Assembly (NCBI GenBank): GCA_030068145.1
Contig: JAPJBO010000852.1
Coordinates: forward strand, 1-64,000
Source of the DNA: Diplonema papillatum
Lineage: Eukaryota > Euglenozoa > Diplonemea > Diplonemida > Diplonemidae
Reading direction: 5' to 3'
Length of the DNA stretch: 64,000 nucleotides
A program made the position numbers and the translations under genes. The notes below the pieces were generated by a model. It did no database searches. It was not told the DNA's origin and saw only the letters and a list, made by a program, of their open reading frames with translations. Below are positions 1 to 8,425 of this stretch, piece after piece (the first letter of the stretch is position 1; every line of letters starts with the position of its first letter).

Positions 1-95
1 GAATTCCTTACCTGATACACACAGGGTAAATACAAGTGGGAAAACGATCAACCGGCACGCACAAACAAAACGAAGCGCCTGTCTTTTTTGCCGTT
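1..95 (+). repeat. dispersed repeat A, copy 1 (cut by window edge)
   Basis: Begins GAATTCCTTACCTG and runs through CGATCAACCGGCACGCAC to AACGAAGCGCCTGTC followed by a T run. The same text recurs near 27760, 30722 and 34112. Complete copies start GGTTGATC and later contain GATCAACC, so the unit has short inverted ends. No coding content. Confidence 0.8.
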
Positions 96-399
96 TTCCC
101 CTCTGTTTCGAGGGGTTTCTCCGTGTTCGCGGGGTTTATTGATCCTAATGACGCTTTTTTTGTCACCATATGTTCTGTGGTGGACCATGGTTTGGTACCA
201 CACGGGTTACCAAAAAAGTAGGTGGCGATATTCAGCACAAGACACCGAAAAACTGGCCTACAACACTCGAAAACATGTTTAACATGGTTTCGAGCCGACC
301 CCTGTGGGTGTTAGTCCTTGTATGGCCCCAATTCAGCTTGGTTAAAAATCGACCCCTGCGGACACTTTTAAAGGACATTTGACCCCCCCTACCCCCCCC
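96..399. other. no gene seen
   Basis: Low-complexity and repeat-like sequence with two near-duplicate phrases (GAGCCGACCCCTGTGG and AAATCGACCCCTGCGG). I recognise no gene. Confidence 0.5.
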
Positions 400-910
400 A
401 GGCATCTTGTTAAGAACCATCCATCCATCCATCAGCCGGCTGACCCCCCCCCCTCAGGCTATTTTCACTGTGGAGGGGGGAGACGCTACCTGTCACACTC
501 TAAGGTGGTCACCATGGTGGGCGGTCAGAAAAAAAAATTTTTTTCTTGTATAAGCACCTGCTTTGTAGGAAATACTTGAGGAGGCTGCCAGCTGCAAAAG
601 ATCAAAGGAGGTAAATGTGCTGTAGCCCACACGAAACACAGGTGAATCTGGGTTTAGTGGCGGGCGTAAGCGTTCAACAAAAAAGACCCATTTTGTAGTT
701 GTATTGTTTCTTCCCCCTCTAGCCTCCTTCGAAGTAAGCACAAGGCAGCCCCTCGAGTATTTTTTTGCCCCAAATACCCCAAATACCACACTTTGGAAAA
801 TTTTTGTGGGCCCACTTTTGCCAGGGAATTTGGACCATTTCACCTTGGAGAATTTGACCACCCAGCCTCCAAGGCAACTGCACTGTAGAGGGGGGGGGTT
901 GGTCGTTACC
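400..910 (+). repeat. dispersed repeat B, copy 1, split by element C
   Basis: Starts with the CATC-rich AAGAACCATCCATCC, continues through TTTTCACTGTGGAGGGG and CTAAGGTGGTCACC, then after the insertion resumes at TTTGCCCCAAATACC and ends near GCACTGTAGAGGGGG. A second copy lies at 34245-34303 plus 38121-38345. That copy lacks element C but carries two other insertions between CCCTCA and TTTTCAC. The two copies therefore serve as each other's unoccupied sites. Confidence 0.85.
541..768 (+). mobile_element. MITE-like element C, copy 1, inserted in repeat B
   Basis: About 230 bp from CTTGTATAAGCACCTGC to CCCCTCGAGTATTTT. Its ends are imperfect inverted repeats (AAATACTTGAGGAGGCTGCC and, reading inward from the right, AAAATACTCGAGGGGCTGCC). 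The paralogous site at 38190 goes directly from the poly-T to GCCCCAAATACC without it. Other copies: 9843-10060 (minus), 24805-25046 (plus), fragments at 27863-28025, 28190-28505 and 48999-49145. It has no ORF of its own, so it would depend on another element for movement. Confidence 0.75.
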
Positions 911-1041
911 TGGTCGGGTTTCGCTCGCGACCGTTTCCTGAACAATCCTTCACTAAATCCGTGGTTAAATAACCTGGCCTCAGTGGTGCAAGCACCACGC
1001 GCTCTTCAAACCCAAGAAACATTTTCCCCCCGTTGAGACCT
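908..1041 (+). repeat. dispersed repeat D, copy 1
   Basis: Runs from GTTACCTGGTCGGGTTTCGC to CCCAAGAAACATTTT. It contains the perfect hairpin GTGGTGC-AA-GCACCAC. An A-box-like stretch (TGGCCTCAGTGG) lies about 30 bases before a B-box-like CTTCAAACCC, so a tRNA-derived SINE origin is possible but weak. Confidence 0.65.
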
Positions 1042-1521
1042 GCCGGCCCTAAAACGGCACAGGACTGGTTCTCCATTGACAAACGCCTTGCTTAAGCTCG
1101 GCACCCGGTTGCTTTGGCAACCTGTCGCTTTTGTGACGCCACAAACTTCGTTTCCCGAGACGTTACCATACGGCCCAACCCCCGAACACCAAGAGAGGTA
1201 CAGTTTGGAAGGGACTGCATGTCAAAGCAGGAAAAGGCATATGGAAACGCTCAGAACCGATAAAGAACAAAAAAAGTCGTAACCCAACACAGGACGAGAA
1301 GGAAGGAGCAGCACCACCAGAACCGAGAAAGAACAAAAAAAGAAGAATACTACGCACCAAACCCACCACCCTCCCAACCCGGGCTTCCTTTTTACCCCTG
1401 CAAACCCGTGAATAGGTGCTACGGGAGTATCTGGCAACCGCTGCTTAACAGTGCTCACGTGGGCGGTGTCTTCGGACAGCACCTCGTGATGTTCGCATCA
1501 CAAAACAAAGAAGACAGTGAA
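1042..1521. other. no gene seen
   Basis: Contains a duplicated short phrase (AAAGAACAAAAAAAG, near 1262 and 1328) and no recognisable coding or RNA signal. Confidence 0.5.
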
Positions 1522-1655
1522 ATGGTCGTTACCTGGTCGGGTTTCGCTCGCGACCGTTTCCTGAACAATCCTTCACTAAATCCGCTGGTTAAATAACCTG
1601 GCCTCAGTGGTGCAAGCACCACGCGCTCTTCACCCAAGAAACATTTTCCCCCCCT
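1522..1655 (+). repeat. dispersed repeat D, copy 2
   Basis: Nearly identical to 908-1041. It has a few bases missing in the B-box-like part (CTCTTCACCC instead of CTCTTCAAACCC). Confidence 0.75.
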
Positions 1656-1689
1656 AAAACTCGGCATCGTTGTCAGCCGGACGGCAACG

Positions 1690-1970
1690 AGGGGTGGGTG
1701 GGTACCCCCCCCTCCTGCAGGGCCTGTGTGCAGCAGGGTGGGTGGACCGCTCTAAGGTGGTTTCCTCAGCAGCGACCAAGAAAAAAAAATTTTATTTTTT
1801 TGTATAAGCACCTGCTTGCAAATCCTCCCAAAAAGCACTCGAAAAAAAAAAGTTTTTGACCCACTTTTTCCACCATTTCACCTTAGAGAATTTAGCTAAG
1901 GTGGGTCCCACAGTAGGGTTGCACCAGGAGGGGGGGGGTAGGGTACCCACCCCCACCCAGGGTTAGCAAC
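1690..1970. mobile_element. short inverted-repeat element related to repeat B
   Basis: The left part reads GGGTGGGTACCCCCC then GCTCTAAGGTGG. The right part reads CACCTTAGAGAATTTAGC then GGGTACCCACCCCC, which is the inverted equivalent. Between them lie an A/T run and GTATAAGCACCTGC, a scrap of element C. No ORF. Confidence 0.55.
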
Positions 1971-2019
1971 TTCGTTTTGGGTCTCAGGCTTAGTATCAGC
2001 ACTGCCCCCCCCCCCCCCC

Positions 2020-2195
2020 CCCCTAAATCTTCCGGAAAAGAAGGGTTAGCGAACACCCCGAAAAAATAATTACCCCCAAAAAAATATACAGGAAAAAAAA
2101 AAAAATAATAAAACACAAACCGACGGTGACCCCCAAAACCTTTTTCAACCTTTCCAACACCCTTCAAGCTAAACCATTATACAACGACCCCCCCC
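2020..2195 (+). repeat. dispersed repeat L, copy 1 (unoccupied form)
   Basis: Runs CTTCCGGAAAAGAAGGGTTA, AAAAATAATTACCCCC, an A-rich tract, AACACAAACCGACG, and CTTCAAGCTAAACCA. The same order recurs at 2571-2628 and 3280-3396, where a 651-bp palindromic element separates the two halves. This copy shows the site before insertion. Confidence 0.8.
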
Positions 2196-2570
2196 CAAAA
2201 AAAAAAAAAAAAAGCAAAGCGAAGAAGGCTTGATGGCAGCCAATACGCATAGCACGAGAGGCACATGAACACTAAACGTTTACGCTGTTGAGTTTGTGGA
2301 CCTTTCGAGAAGAGAATTCAACAAAACTATGCATTTCTTCGGAGGGGCTCACGCACTCAAAGATCGACGGCGTGCGCACGGCATGCCGTGCACACCCATC
2401 ACTGCCCGCCCCCGCCCCTTCCCCACAATCCTGTGTGTATGTAGAACGTGGGGGCCCCTGATCACATTCACTACGGGTGTGGTCGTGGTGTCGGTCGCAA
2501 TAGTCGCTTTGCTAGCCAAAGAGAGAGATAGAGAGAAAAAGAGCGCCAGAGAGAAAAGAACGATAACGTT

Positions 2571-3396
2571 ATCTTCCGGAAAAGAAGGGTTACGCGAACC
2601 CCCGAAAAAATAATTACCCCCAAACAAACATAGATGGCCGTTATAATAACGTTATATAACGTTATATAACGTTATTCCCGGAGTTATTTGTTACCCCCCC
2701 CCCCTAAATCCAGAAAAACCGTTATTGACCGTTATAAAACCGTTATTTGCCATTTTTGTCGAAAAATAACGTTATTTGACCGTTATAACGTTATAATAAC
2801 GTCATATAACGTTATATAACGTTATATAACGTTATATAACGTTATTATAACGTTATTTTCGTCGCATGATACCGGTGTAGGGAGAAATCTGTAGAGGAGA
2901 CCCCTCGCAAAATTTTTTTTTCTCCCTGTGGCGAGTGAAATCGCGCGTTTTCAGCTCGTTTTGAGGCAAATCCGGTAGTGTTTGACCCTCAGTGCTCAAA
3001 GATCTGTGAAGAAGACCCCTCCTGTGAACGACCGTCTGCTAAAAAACGGACTACCAAAATAGGCCAAAATCTGAGAAAATCGGCAAAAATGGCCAAAACC
3101 CACCAAATATGGCCAGAAATCTGGAATAAGGGTAAAACTGGCCGAAATCTGGAAAAATCGGCAAAAAATGGCCAAATTCTGAAAATTCCCAAAAACCGTT
3201 ATTTGCGTTATTTTTTCCGTTATTTTGCGTTTTCGACCGTTATATAACGTTATATAACGTTATCAACCGGCCATCTATGTAAAAAATAAAAACAGAAAAA
3301 TAAAATAAAAACACAAACCGACGCCCCCAAAACCTTTTCCAACCTTTCCAATCCCCTTCAAGCTAAACCACTATACAACGACCCCCCACAATCCTT
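2571..3396 (+). repeat. dispersed repeat L, copy 2, split by a foldback element
   Basis: The left half ends ATTACCCCCAAACAAA at 2628. The right half resumes at TAAAAAATAAAAACAG at 3280 and continues to CTTCAAGCTAAACCACT. Aligning to 2020-2195 places the insertion in the A-rich tract. Confidence 0.8.
2629..3279. mobile_element. foldback element with CATAG ends, 651 bp
   Basis: Terminal inverted repeats are CATAGATGGCCG (left) and CGGCCATCTATG (right). Both inner flanks are arrays of the palindromic unit ATAACGTTAT. The core (2878-3190) contains degenerate repeats such as GGCCAAAATCTG and AAAATCGGCAAAAATGGCC. Possible 6-bp flanks are AACAAA and TAAAAA, which is not a clean duplication. A 62-bp relative with the same ends is at 29525-29586. 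No transposase seen. Confidence 0.8.
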
Positions 3397-3477
3397 CACT
3401 AAATCCGCGGTTAAATAACCTGGCCTCAGTGGTGCAAGCACCACGCGCTCTTCAAACCCAAGAAACATTCCCCCCCC
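3388..3477 (+). repeat. dispersed repeat D, copy 3 (5' truncated)
   Basis: From ACAATCCTTCACTAAATCC to AAGAAACATT followed by a C run. Same sequence as 908-1041 without its first 45 bases or so. It is fused to the end of repeat L. Confidence 0.75.
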
Positions 3478-3699
3478 CCCCCCCCCAGCTTTTCGGGCTT
3501 CGGAAAGGCTGAACGGTACGGTCAGGCTCTTGAACACAGGAGTGAAAGACCTGGGACTAGTCTGACTTTTGCAGTGACACGTTCGAACCCCGCCGAGGAC
3601 CTTTTTGGTTCTCCTTGGTCTTCGGTCGATTCCCTCGCTCCGGGGTTTTCTTGACCCGTGATTTGGCACCGCGTATTTGCATACTTCAGGCCCGGACGG

Positions 3700-4765
3700 A
3701 ACTTAGCCTTACCAGAACTTAGCTTCGCCCGAACTTTGCTTTGCTTAGCCGGAACTTTGCTTTCACCAGAACTTAGCCTCCCCAGAACTTAGCTTCACCC
3801 GAACTTTGCTTTGACTTAGCTTCGCCCGAACTTGACTTCACCAGAACTTAGCATCGCCCGAACTTTGCTTTGCTTCGCCCGAACTTTGCTTTCACCAGAA
3901 CTTAGCCTCCCCAGAACTTAGCTTCACCCGAACTTAGCTTCACCGAACTTTGCTTTCACCAGAACTTAGCCTCCCCAGAACTTAGCTTCACCCGAACTTT
4001 GCTTTCACCAGAACTTAGCCTCCCCAGAACTTAGCTTCACCCGAACTTTGCTTTCACCAGAACTTAGCCTCCCCAGAACTTAGCTTCACCCGAACTTTGC
4101 TTTGACTTAGCTTCGCCCGAACTTGACTTCACCAGAACTTAGCATCGCCCGAACTTTGCTTTGCTTCGCCGCGAACTTTGCTTTCACCAGAACTTAGCCT
4201 CCCCAGAACTTAGCTTCACCCGAACTTTGCTTTGACTTAGCTTCGCCCGAACTTTGCTTTCACCAGAACTTAGCCTCCCAGAACTTAGCTTCACCCGAAC
4301 TTTGCTTCACCAGAACTTAGCCTCCCCAGAACTTAGCTTCACCCGAACTTTGCTTTCACCAGAACTTAGCCTCCCCAGAACTTAGCTTCACCCGAACTTT
4401 GCTTTCACCAGAACTTAGCCTCCCCAGAACTTAGCTTCACCCGAACTTTGCTTTGACTTAGCTTCGCCCGAACTTTGCTTTCACCAGAACTTAGCCTCCC
4501 CAGAACTTAGCTTCACCCGAACTTTGCTTTCACCAGAACTTAGCCTCCCCAGAACTTAGCTTCACCCGAACTTTGCTTTCACCAGAACTTAGCCTCCCCA
4601 GAACTTAGCTTCACCCGAACTTTGCTTTGACTTAGCTTCGCCCGAACTTTGCTTTGCTTCGCCCGAACTTTGCTTTCACCAGAACTTAGCCTCCCCAGAA
4701 CTTAGCTTCACCCGAACTTTGCTTTCACCAGAACTTAGCCTCCCCTTCACCAGAACGTGTAGGCG
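3700..4765 (+). repeat. tandem array of GAACTTAGC / GAACTTTGC units
   Basis: About 1.07 kb of 16-17 bp units of three kinds: AGAACTTAGCCTCCCC, AGAACTTAGCTTCACCC and GAACTTTGCTTTCACC. They are usually arranged as a 49-bp trimer. A longer variant containing TTTGACTTAGCTTCGCCC interrupts the series several times. The units are direct and have no unique spacers, so this is satellite-like and not a CRISPR array. Confidence 0.9.
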
Positions 4766-4965
4766 GGAGGCCGCAACAAAATAAGACCGCTATCGCTGTA
4801 CTCATCCAATGATGGCAAGACGGCAGCTGCTTCCCTTGTGGAGCCAGGGTCTTCAGATGTGTATCTTATCCGTTTCCAGCGACAAACCAGATTCGACTCG
4901 CGAGTCCTGTGTACACAATAACGCAGTCCAGAATCCAGCGCAGAGCATAAGGGGGGAAATCATTG

Positions 4966-5238
4966 CTCGATACACCATCTACGATCCTGTGGTTTGGAGA
5001 CACAAACTTCGTTACAAAAATGCAAACTGCCGCAGGTGGCTGGACCCCGCTTCACCATGCTGCAAATACTGGCAACGACGACACTGTTCGGTTGCTGCTC
5101 CCATACGTCCGCAACGCAAACATTCAAGACTATGGTATGGCCAATTTGTTGCGCTCAAAATTGCGTACTTCTGTAATCAACGGCGACCTCTCAACCCAGT
5201 CAAAATCGCGTAATTCTGTAATCAACGGCGACCTCTAA
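4966..5238 (+). pseudogene. ankyrin-repeat protein fragment
   Basis: One frame reads GGWTPLHHAANTGNDDTVRL followed by LLPYVRNANIQD, which matches the ankyrin consensus (G.TPLH.AA..G....V..LL). Ankyrin repeats mediate protein-protein contacts. There is no ATG before the repeat in this frame. Downstream the frame enters a 45-bp tandem duplication (GTAATCAACGGCGACCTCT twice) and stops at 5238. A second ankyrin piece lies at 5643-5750. The gap could be an intron or decay; I favour a broken gene. Confidence 0.45.
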
Positions 5239-5642
5239 ATCCAGCCAAAATCGCGTGCTTCTGCTGGTATAGGCCGCGGAGAACCGCCGTTCATGCTCTA
5301 ATCCGAATAGTAAGCAGACGGGTGTATCTGCATCCGCTTACAAGCGAACGAGTACTGTTCCCTTCCGTGGAATGTTAACGCCATGTCATGTGAGGTTCGA
5401 GGTCGTGCCATATTAGTTAGCTACGTCACTAGAGCGGAGTGCTGCTCCGATTCAGAATGTGATTGACTCACTCTAGTGATTAACGTTCTAGTCTCTTTCA
5501 TTTGCCAGTCTTTGATTTTCATTTCATGCGTGGTTGACCATCATATTACCAACAGGGGAGGTAGGGATCCTTCCGTCCTCCTGGAGCGCTAGAGCTTCCA
5601 GGAGGGGAGGACCCCCTTTTTCACACTAAACCGTATACAGAC
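5239..5642. other. no gene seen between ankyrin pieces
   Basis: No open frame continues the ankyrin repeats here. I cannot tell whether this is intron or intergenic sequence. Confidence 0.4.
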
Positions 5643-5750
5643 GGGTGGACGGCGTTGCATCACGCGGTTGCTTCCGGATGTCGGCAGGTTGTCGAGCGGC
5701 TCCTTCTCGCCGGTGTGGACACCGAGCAACGAAACATGAGTATGCAGTTA
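5643..5750 (+). pseudogene. second ankyrin-repeat fragment
   Basis: The frame reads GWTALHHAVASGCRQVVERL then LLAGVDTEQRN, another ankyrin repeat with the expected helix-turn-helix spacing and terminal LLxxG. The match to the consensus then stops although the frame runs on to about 5909. Spacing from the first fragment suggests one interrupted ankyrin gene. Confidence 0.45.
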
Positions 5751-6179
5751 CCTCAGCGTCACGCAGTTTTTGTGTCTAACAAAAGGCAATTTGTCAAGGA
5801 CAAAAACAGATCGATGGCAGCGTACTATCCTCACTCCCCGTTGGGTGAACAAAACAGGTTTGAACGAAGTGCGCACAAAAGAAGGAAGCGCCAAATATCC
5901 GTTTTTTGAATCTTCTTCATCCTGTACCTGTGCATTGTTGAGGCCCCTGGCAAGTGCTCGACTACCAAGTTACATTTCTTTACCGGGGTACCGTACACGC
6001 CTGTGCCCCTGGAACGTGCCGACTATCTTGCTCAAGGTACCCAGAAACGTGACACGGTGGAGAGGGAGAGCTTAGCCAGAACGATTCTGGCGAAGTACGA
6101 TGTGGGGTATGTGACCTCTCCTCGAACAGCGACCTCTAAACCCAGAGAAACGGGGTTCGATGCTCCGAAGAAGGCTTCC

Positions 6180-6632
6180 CGGATGAGTTTGGACCCATTC
6201 GACCTCAAGCTACGGGTTCCGGTAGGTATTCGTAGGCCGCGTACCCCATTTTTGGCATCGTCTCACGTACGTCCCCCGTAAAGAGTGGCTGCGTTGTTAT
6301 CCAACTGGGCCCAAGAAGGCTTTTTCCCCCGCGTAGGTTGCTACCGATTAAGTGAGCTGTCTGCAGACCCACCGTTAATTAATTTCCTCTGAGACTTGCA
6401 TGGCTTGGTCCTTGCAACAAACACGGTGAAGTCCAGCCTGGAAGCTGGAGTTAAAGAGGGTGCGCCCGAGTCGCATCCGAAAAGCGGGTGTGCCACAACC
6501 AAAACACGTGTAAATGCACACCCGACAAGCTGGTGTGACACCCCGCTTTTTGAACTCCAGCTTTAACTCCAGGTTCTGAGGCTGGACTTCATCGGTGTAT
6601 GACTGCTGACACTGGCAGGATCAACCAGGTTT
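6180..6632 (-). rRNA. 5' end of an SSU (18S) rRNA gene, partial and interrupted
   Basis: On the minus strand 6632-6611 reads AACCTGGTTGATCCTGCCAG, the universal 18S start. CAGCAGTCATA follows. After a 160-bp insertion comes CAAGGACCAAGCCATGC, AGTCTCAG, CTGCAGACAGCTCA and TTGGATAAC, in the order expected of 18S positions up to roughly 150. The similarity fades below about 6240 and the central 18S landmarks (for example the CAGC.GCCGCGGTAA region) are absent. This is therefore an rDNA fragment or pseudogene. The word choice resembles Euglenozoa as I recall them. Confidence 0.7.
6428..6590. mobile_element. inverted-repeat insertion (F) inside the SSU fragment
   Basis: Ends GAAGTCCAGCCT and AGGCTGGACTTC are exact inverses. 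Just inside are further matching arms (CTGGAGTTAAAG and CTTTAACTCCAG). On the rRNA-sense strand CACCG occurs on both sides of the element, consistent with a short target duplication. Related scraps are at 10112-10170 and 49760-49800. Confidence 0.7.
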
Positions 6633-7289
6633 CTTGTCCAATCTTTCATCGCGCGCGCAACAAGACAACGGAGTAAAAGACTACACTCCACGAAGGAATG
6701 TACTTGGTGTCGGTCACAAACAGTCCCGGACATGGCTAGCCATATGCCGTGCACCAAATATACAACCCGTAGTATCCATATAGTCCTTTCTTGCTCTAAG
6801 AGAACCCAATCATGAACGGTCACACGGAGACCCTAAAACTCAGACCAGACTGTACAAGCTTCCGTAAACATAGTGAATTTGCAACCCGCAGGAGGTCTGA
6901 AGCCCGCGGAACTCACGGCCGATGTCAGGATTCAGCGGCTGTTGAGGAAGAGGCGGCAGCCTCCTCCACAACAGGTGTCCGACGGTCTCTTCGAGAAGCG
7001 CTGCTGCTTCGAGACGAACTCGCCGCCCAGCGCGAAACGGAGGATGACATGCGCAAAGACCCCCCTGGCAGTTGTTGGCTGCTAGGGTCGGAAGGAACCA
7101 AACAAGAAAGATTCCTCGGGCTGCTGCTGCTGCTGCCGCTGCCTCCGGCGAAACCCGGCACGAACAGTCTTGGTATTGGCACGCTCCTGCTAGCATACCC
7201 CAACTTTGGGACCCCAACTTTGGGACCTGCAGTACAGGGGCACTAAAACGTTCCGACGCCGGGATTGATGCAAACAAAGCCCAAAAAAA
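6633..7289. other. no gene seen; upstream flank of the SSU fragment
   Basis: If the SSU fragment kept its context this would be external transcribed spacer, but nothing in the sequence confirms that. The open frames here lack convincing protein character. Confidence 0.4.
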
Positions 7290-7360
7290 GGCCGCTGAGG
7301 GGATCGAACCCTCGACCTCAGGTTTACGGGACCCGCGCTCTACCACTGAGCTAAACAGCC
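7290..7360 (-). tRNA. tRNA-Thr (anticodon CGT), unusual C33
   Basis: A 71-nt cloverleaf folds fully. The acceptor is GGCTGTT with AGCGGCC, the D arm GCTC/GAGC, the anticodon arm CGGGT-CCCGTAA-ACCTG, and the T arm GAGGG-TTCGATC-CCCTC. Internal promoter boxes are good (TAGCTCAGTGG and GGTTCGATCC). A run of seven T follows directly, a pol III terminator. The loop gives anticodon CGT (Thr, ACG codons). Position 33 is C where almost all tRNAs have U. It lies between the SSU and LSU fragments. Confidence 0.85.
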
Positions 7361-7552
7361 GCATGCCGGGCGGGAAAATTTTTCTGCACTTGAAACGTAA
7401 TCGCGCGTGGGGGGGGGGTAGGCTTTTTTGCCTGGTTCGCTACGAGCGATGGCGCCCAAAAAGAGATTATCCTGCGGTTATGCGTGGCATGGCCAGTCCT
7501 GTTAGCACCTAGACTGCTGGCACCGACTGCTGGCACCAATATCGGTAGGCCA

Positions 7553-7553
<1 letters not shown>

Positions 7554-7591
<38 letters not shown>
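7554..7591 (+). repeat. (TG)n microsatellite
   Basis: About 19 uninterrupted GT/TG dinucleotides. Confidence 0.95.
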
Positions 7592-7593
<2 letters not shown>

Positions 7594-7679
7594 GGTCCGT
7601 GGCTCTCGTGTGCTACCCGCGGATCCCTATTTCTTCAGGGGCCTTCTCGCTTGCTGCGTCCCTGTCACGAACAAGAGAG

Positions 7680-7930
7680 GTGTTCAACAGTTTAATTAAA
7701 CCAGAGCATTTCACTTCAATACAATGGTGGCGAGAGGAGTGCGACTTCTGCCCACTGCCCTGAATCTCAACGTTGGCCGATCAGGTCAAGCGCGGGCAAA
7801 CGGCGGGAGTAACTATGACTCTTTTAAGGTAGCTGGCTGCCTCGACTTCTAATTAGAGACGCGCATATGACCAGTGCGGCTCCTTCTGCCCCTTCCTGTT
7901 TCTGGCGAAAAGGCAGCCTGGGGCACGGGA
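7680..7930 (+). rRNA. LSU (28S) rRNA core fragment, divergent
   Basis: Reads CAGTTTAATTAAACCAGAGC, CTTCTGCCCACTGCCCTGAA, AAGCGCGGGCAAACGGCGGG, AGTAACTATGACTC, TTTTAAGGTAGC, CTAATTAGAGACGCGCAT, and later TGGCGAAAAGGCAGCC. This is the conserved order of the 28S peptidyl-transferase approach region. Changes occur at normally invariant places (GTAGCTGGCTGCC for GTAGCCAAATGCC). Flanking LSU sequence is missing on both sides, so this is a fragment. It could be one piece of a fragmented LSU or a pseudogene. Confidence 0.75.
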
Positions 7931-7934
7931 AAAC

Positions 7935-8192
7935 TTTCAAACTCCAGAAGGAATCAGCCATCCCTGGGTGGGCCAGTCACCTGCATTATACCAAACTCCA
8001 GAAGGAATCAGCCATCCCTGGGTAGGCCGGTCACCTGCATTCCAGGAGGAATCAGCCATCCGTGGGTGGCCAGTCACCTGCATTATACCAAACTCCAGAA
8101 GGAATCATCCATCCGGGTAGGCCCGTCACCTGCATTATCCCAAACCCCAGGAGGAATCAGCCATCCGTGGGTGGCCAGTCACCGGCATTTCA
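7935..8192 (+). repeat. tandem repeat of CCAGAAGGAATCAGCC units
   Basis: Five to six imperfect units of about 45-55 bp. The core is CCAGAAGGAATCAGCCATCC, then GGTGGCCAGTCACCTGCATT. It starts right where LSU similarity ends. Confidence 0.85.
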
Positions 8193-8299
8193 AGCTTGCG
8201 AGCTCGTTTTGATGGTGAGCACACGCAGTGTACTTGTAAATATGACCTCGTCTCAGCCCCCCCCCTCTCTCATTCAAGATTTGTTGGGAATCCCAGCAT

Positions 8300-8425
8300 A
8301 GTTGGGGTTAGAATGCAAATGAATGAATCTGTCTGGCGATAATCTGCATCGCCGGCGTCGCATTTATCTCTTTGCACGTAGTTCGTCATGCTTTCGCCTC
8401 TTCAGCTCGTCTTGATCGTCGCGCT
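8300..8425 (-). repeat. dispersed repeat G, copy 1
   Basis: On the plus strand GGGGTTAGAATGCAAATGAA, GGCGATAATCTGCATCGCCG, GTCATGCTTTCG, CAGCTCGTCTTGATCG. The same series is at 39541-39660, and shorter forms at 10480-10560 and 50400-50450. In the 39-kb copy the minus strand is open; here it has stops. Confidence 0.65.

Noticed and set aside
3570..3600. tRNA suggested by ACGTTCGAACCCC
   Set aside because: T-stem does not pair and no acceptor or D arm is found.
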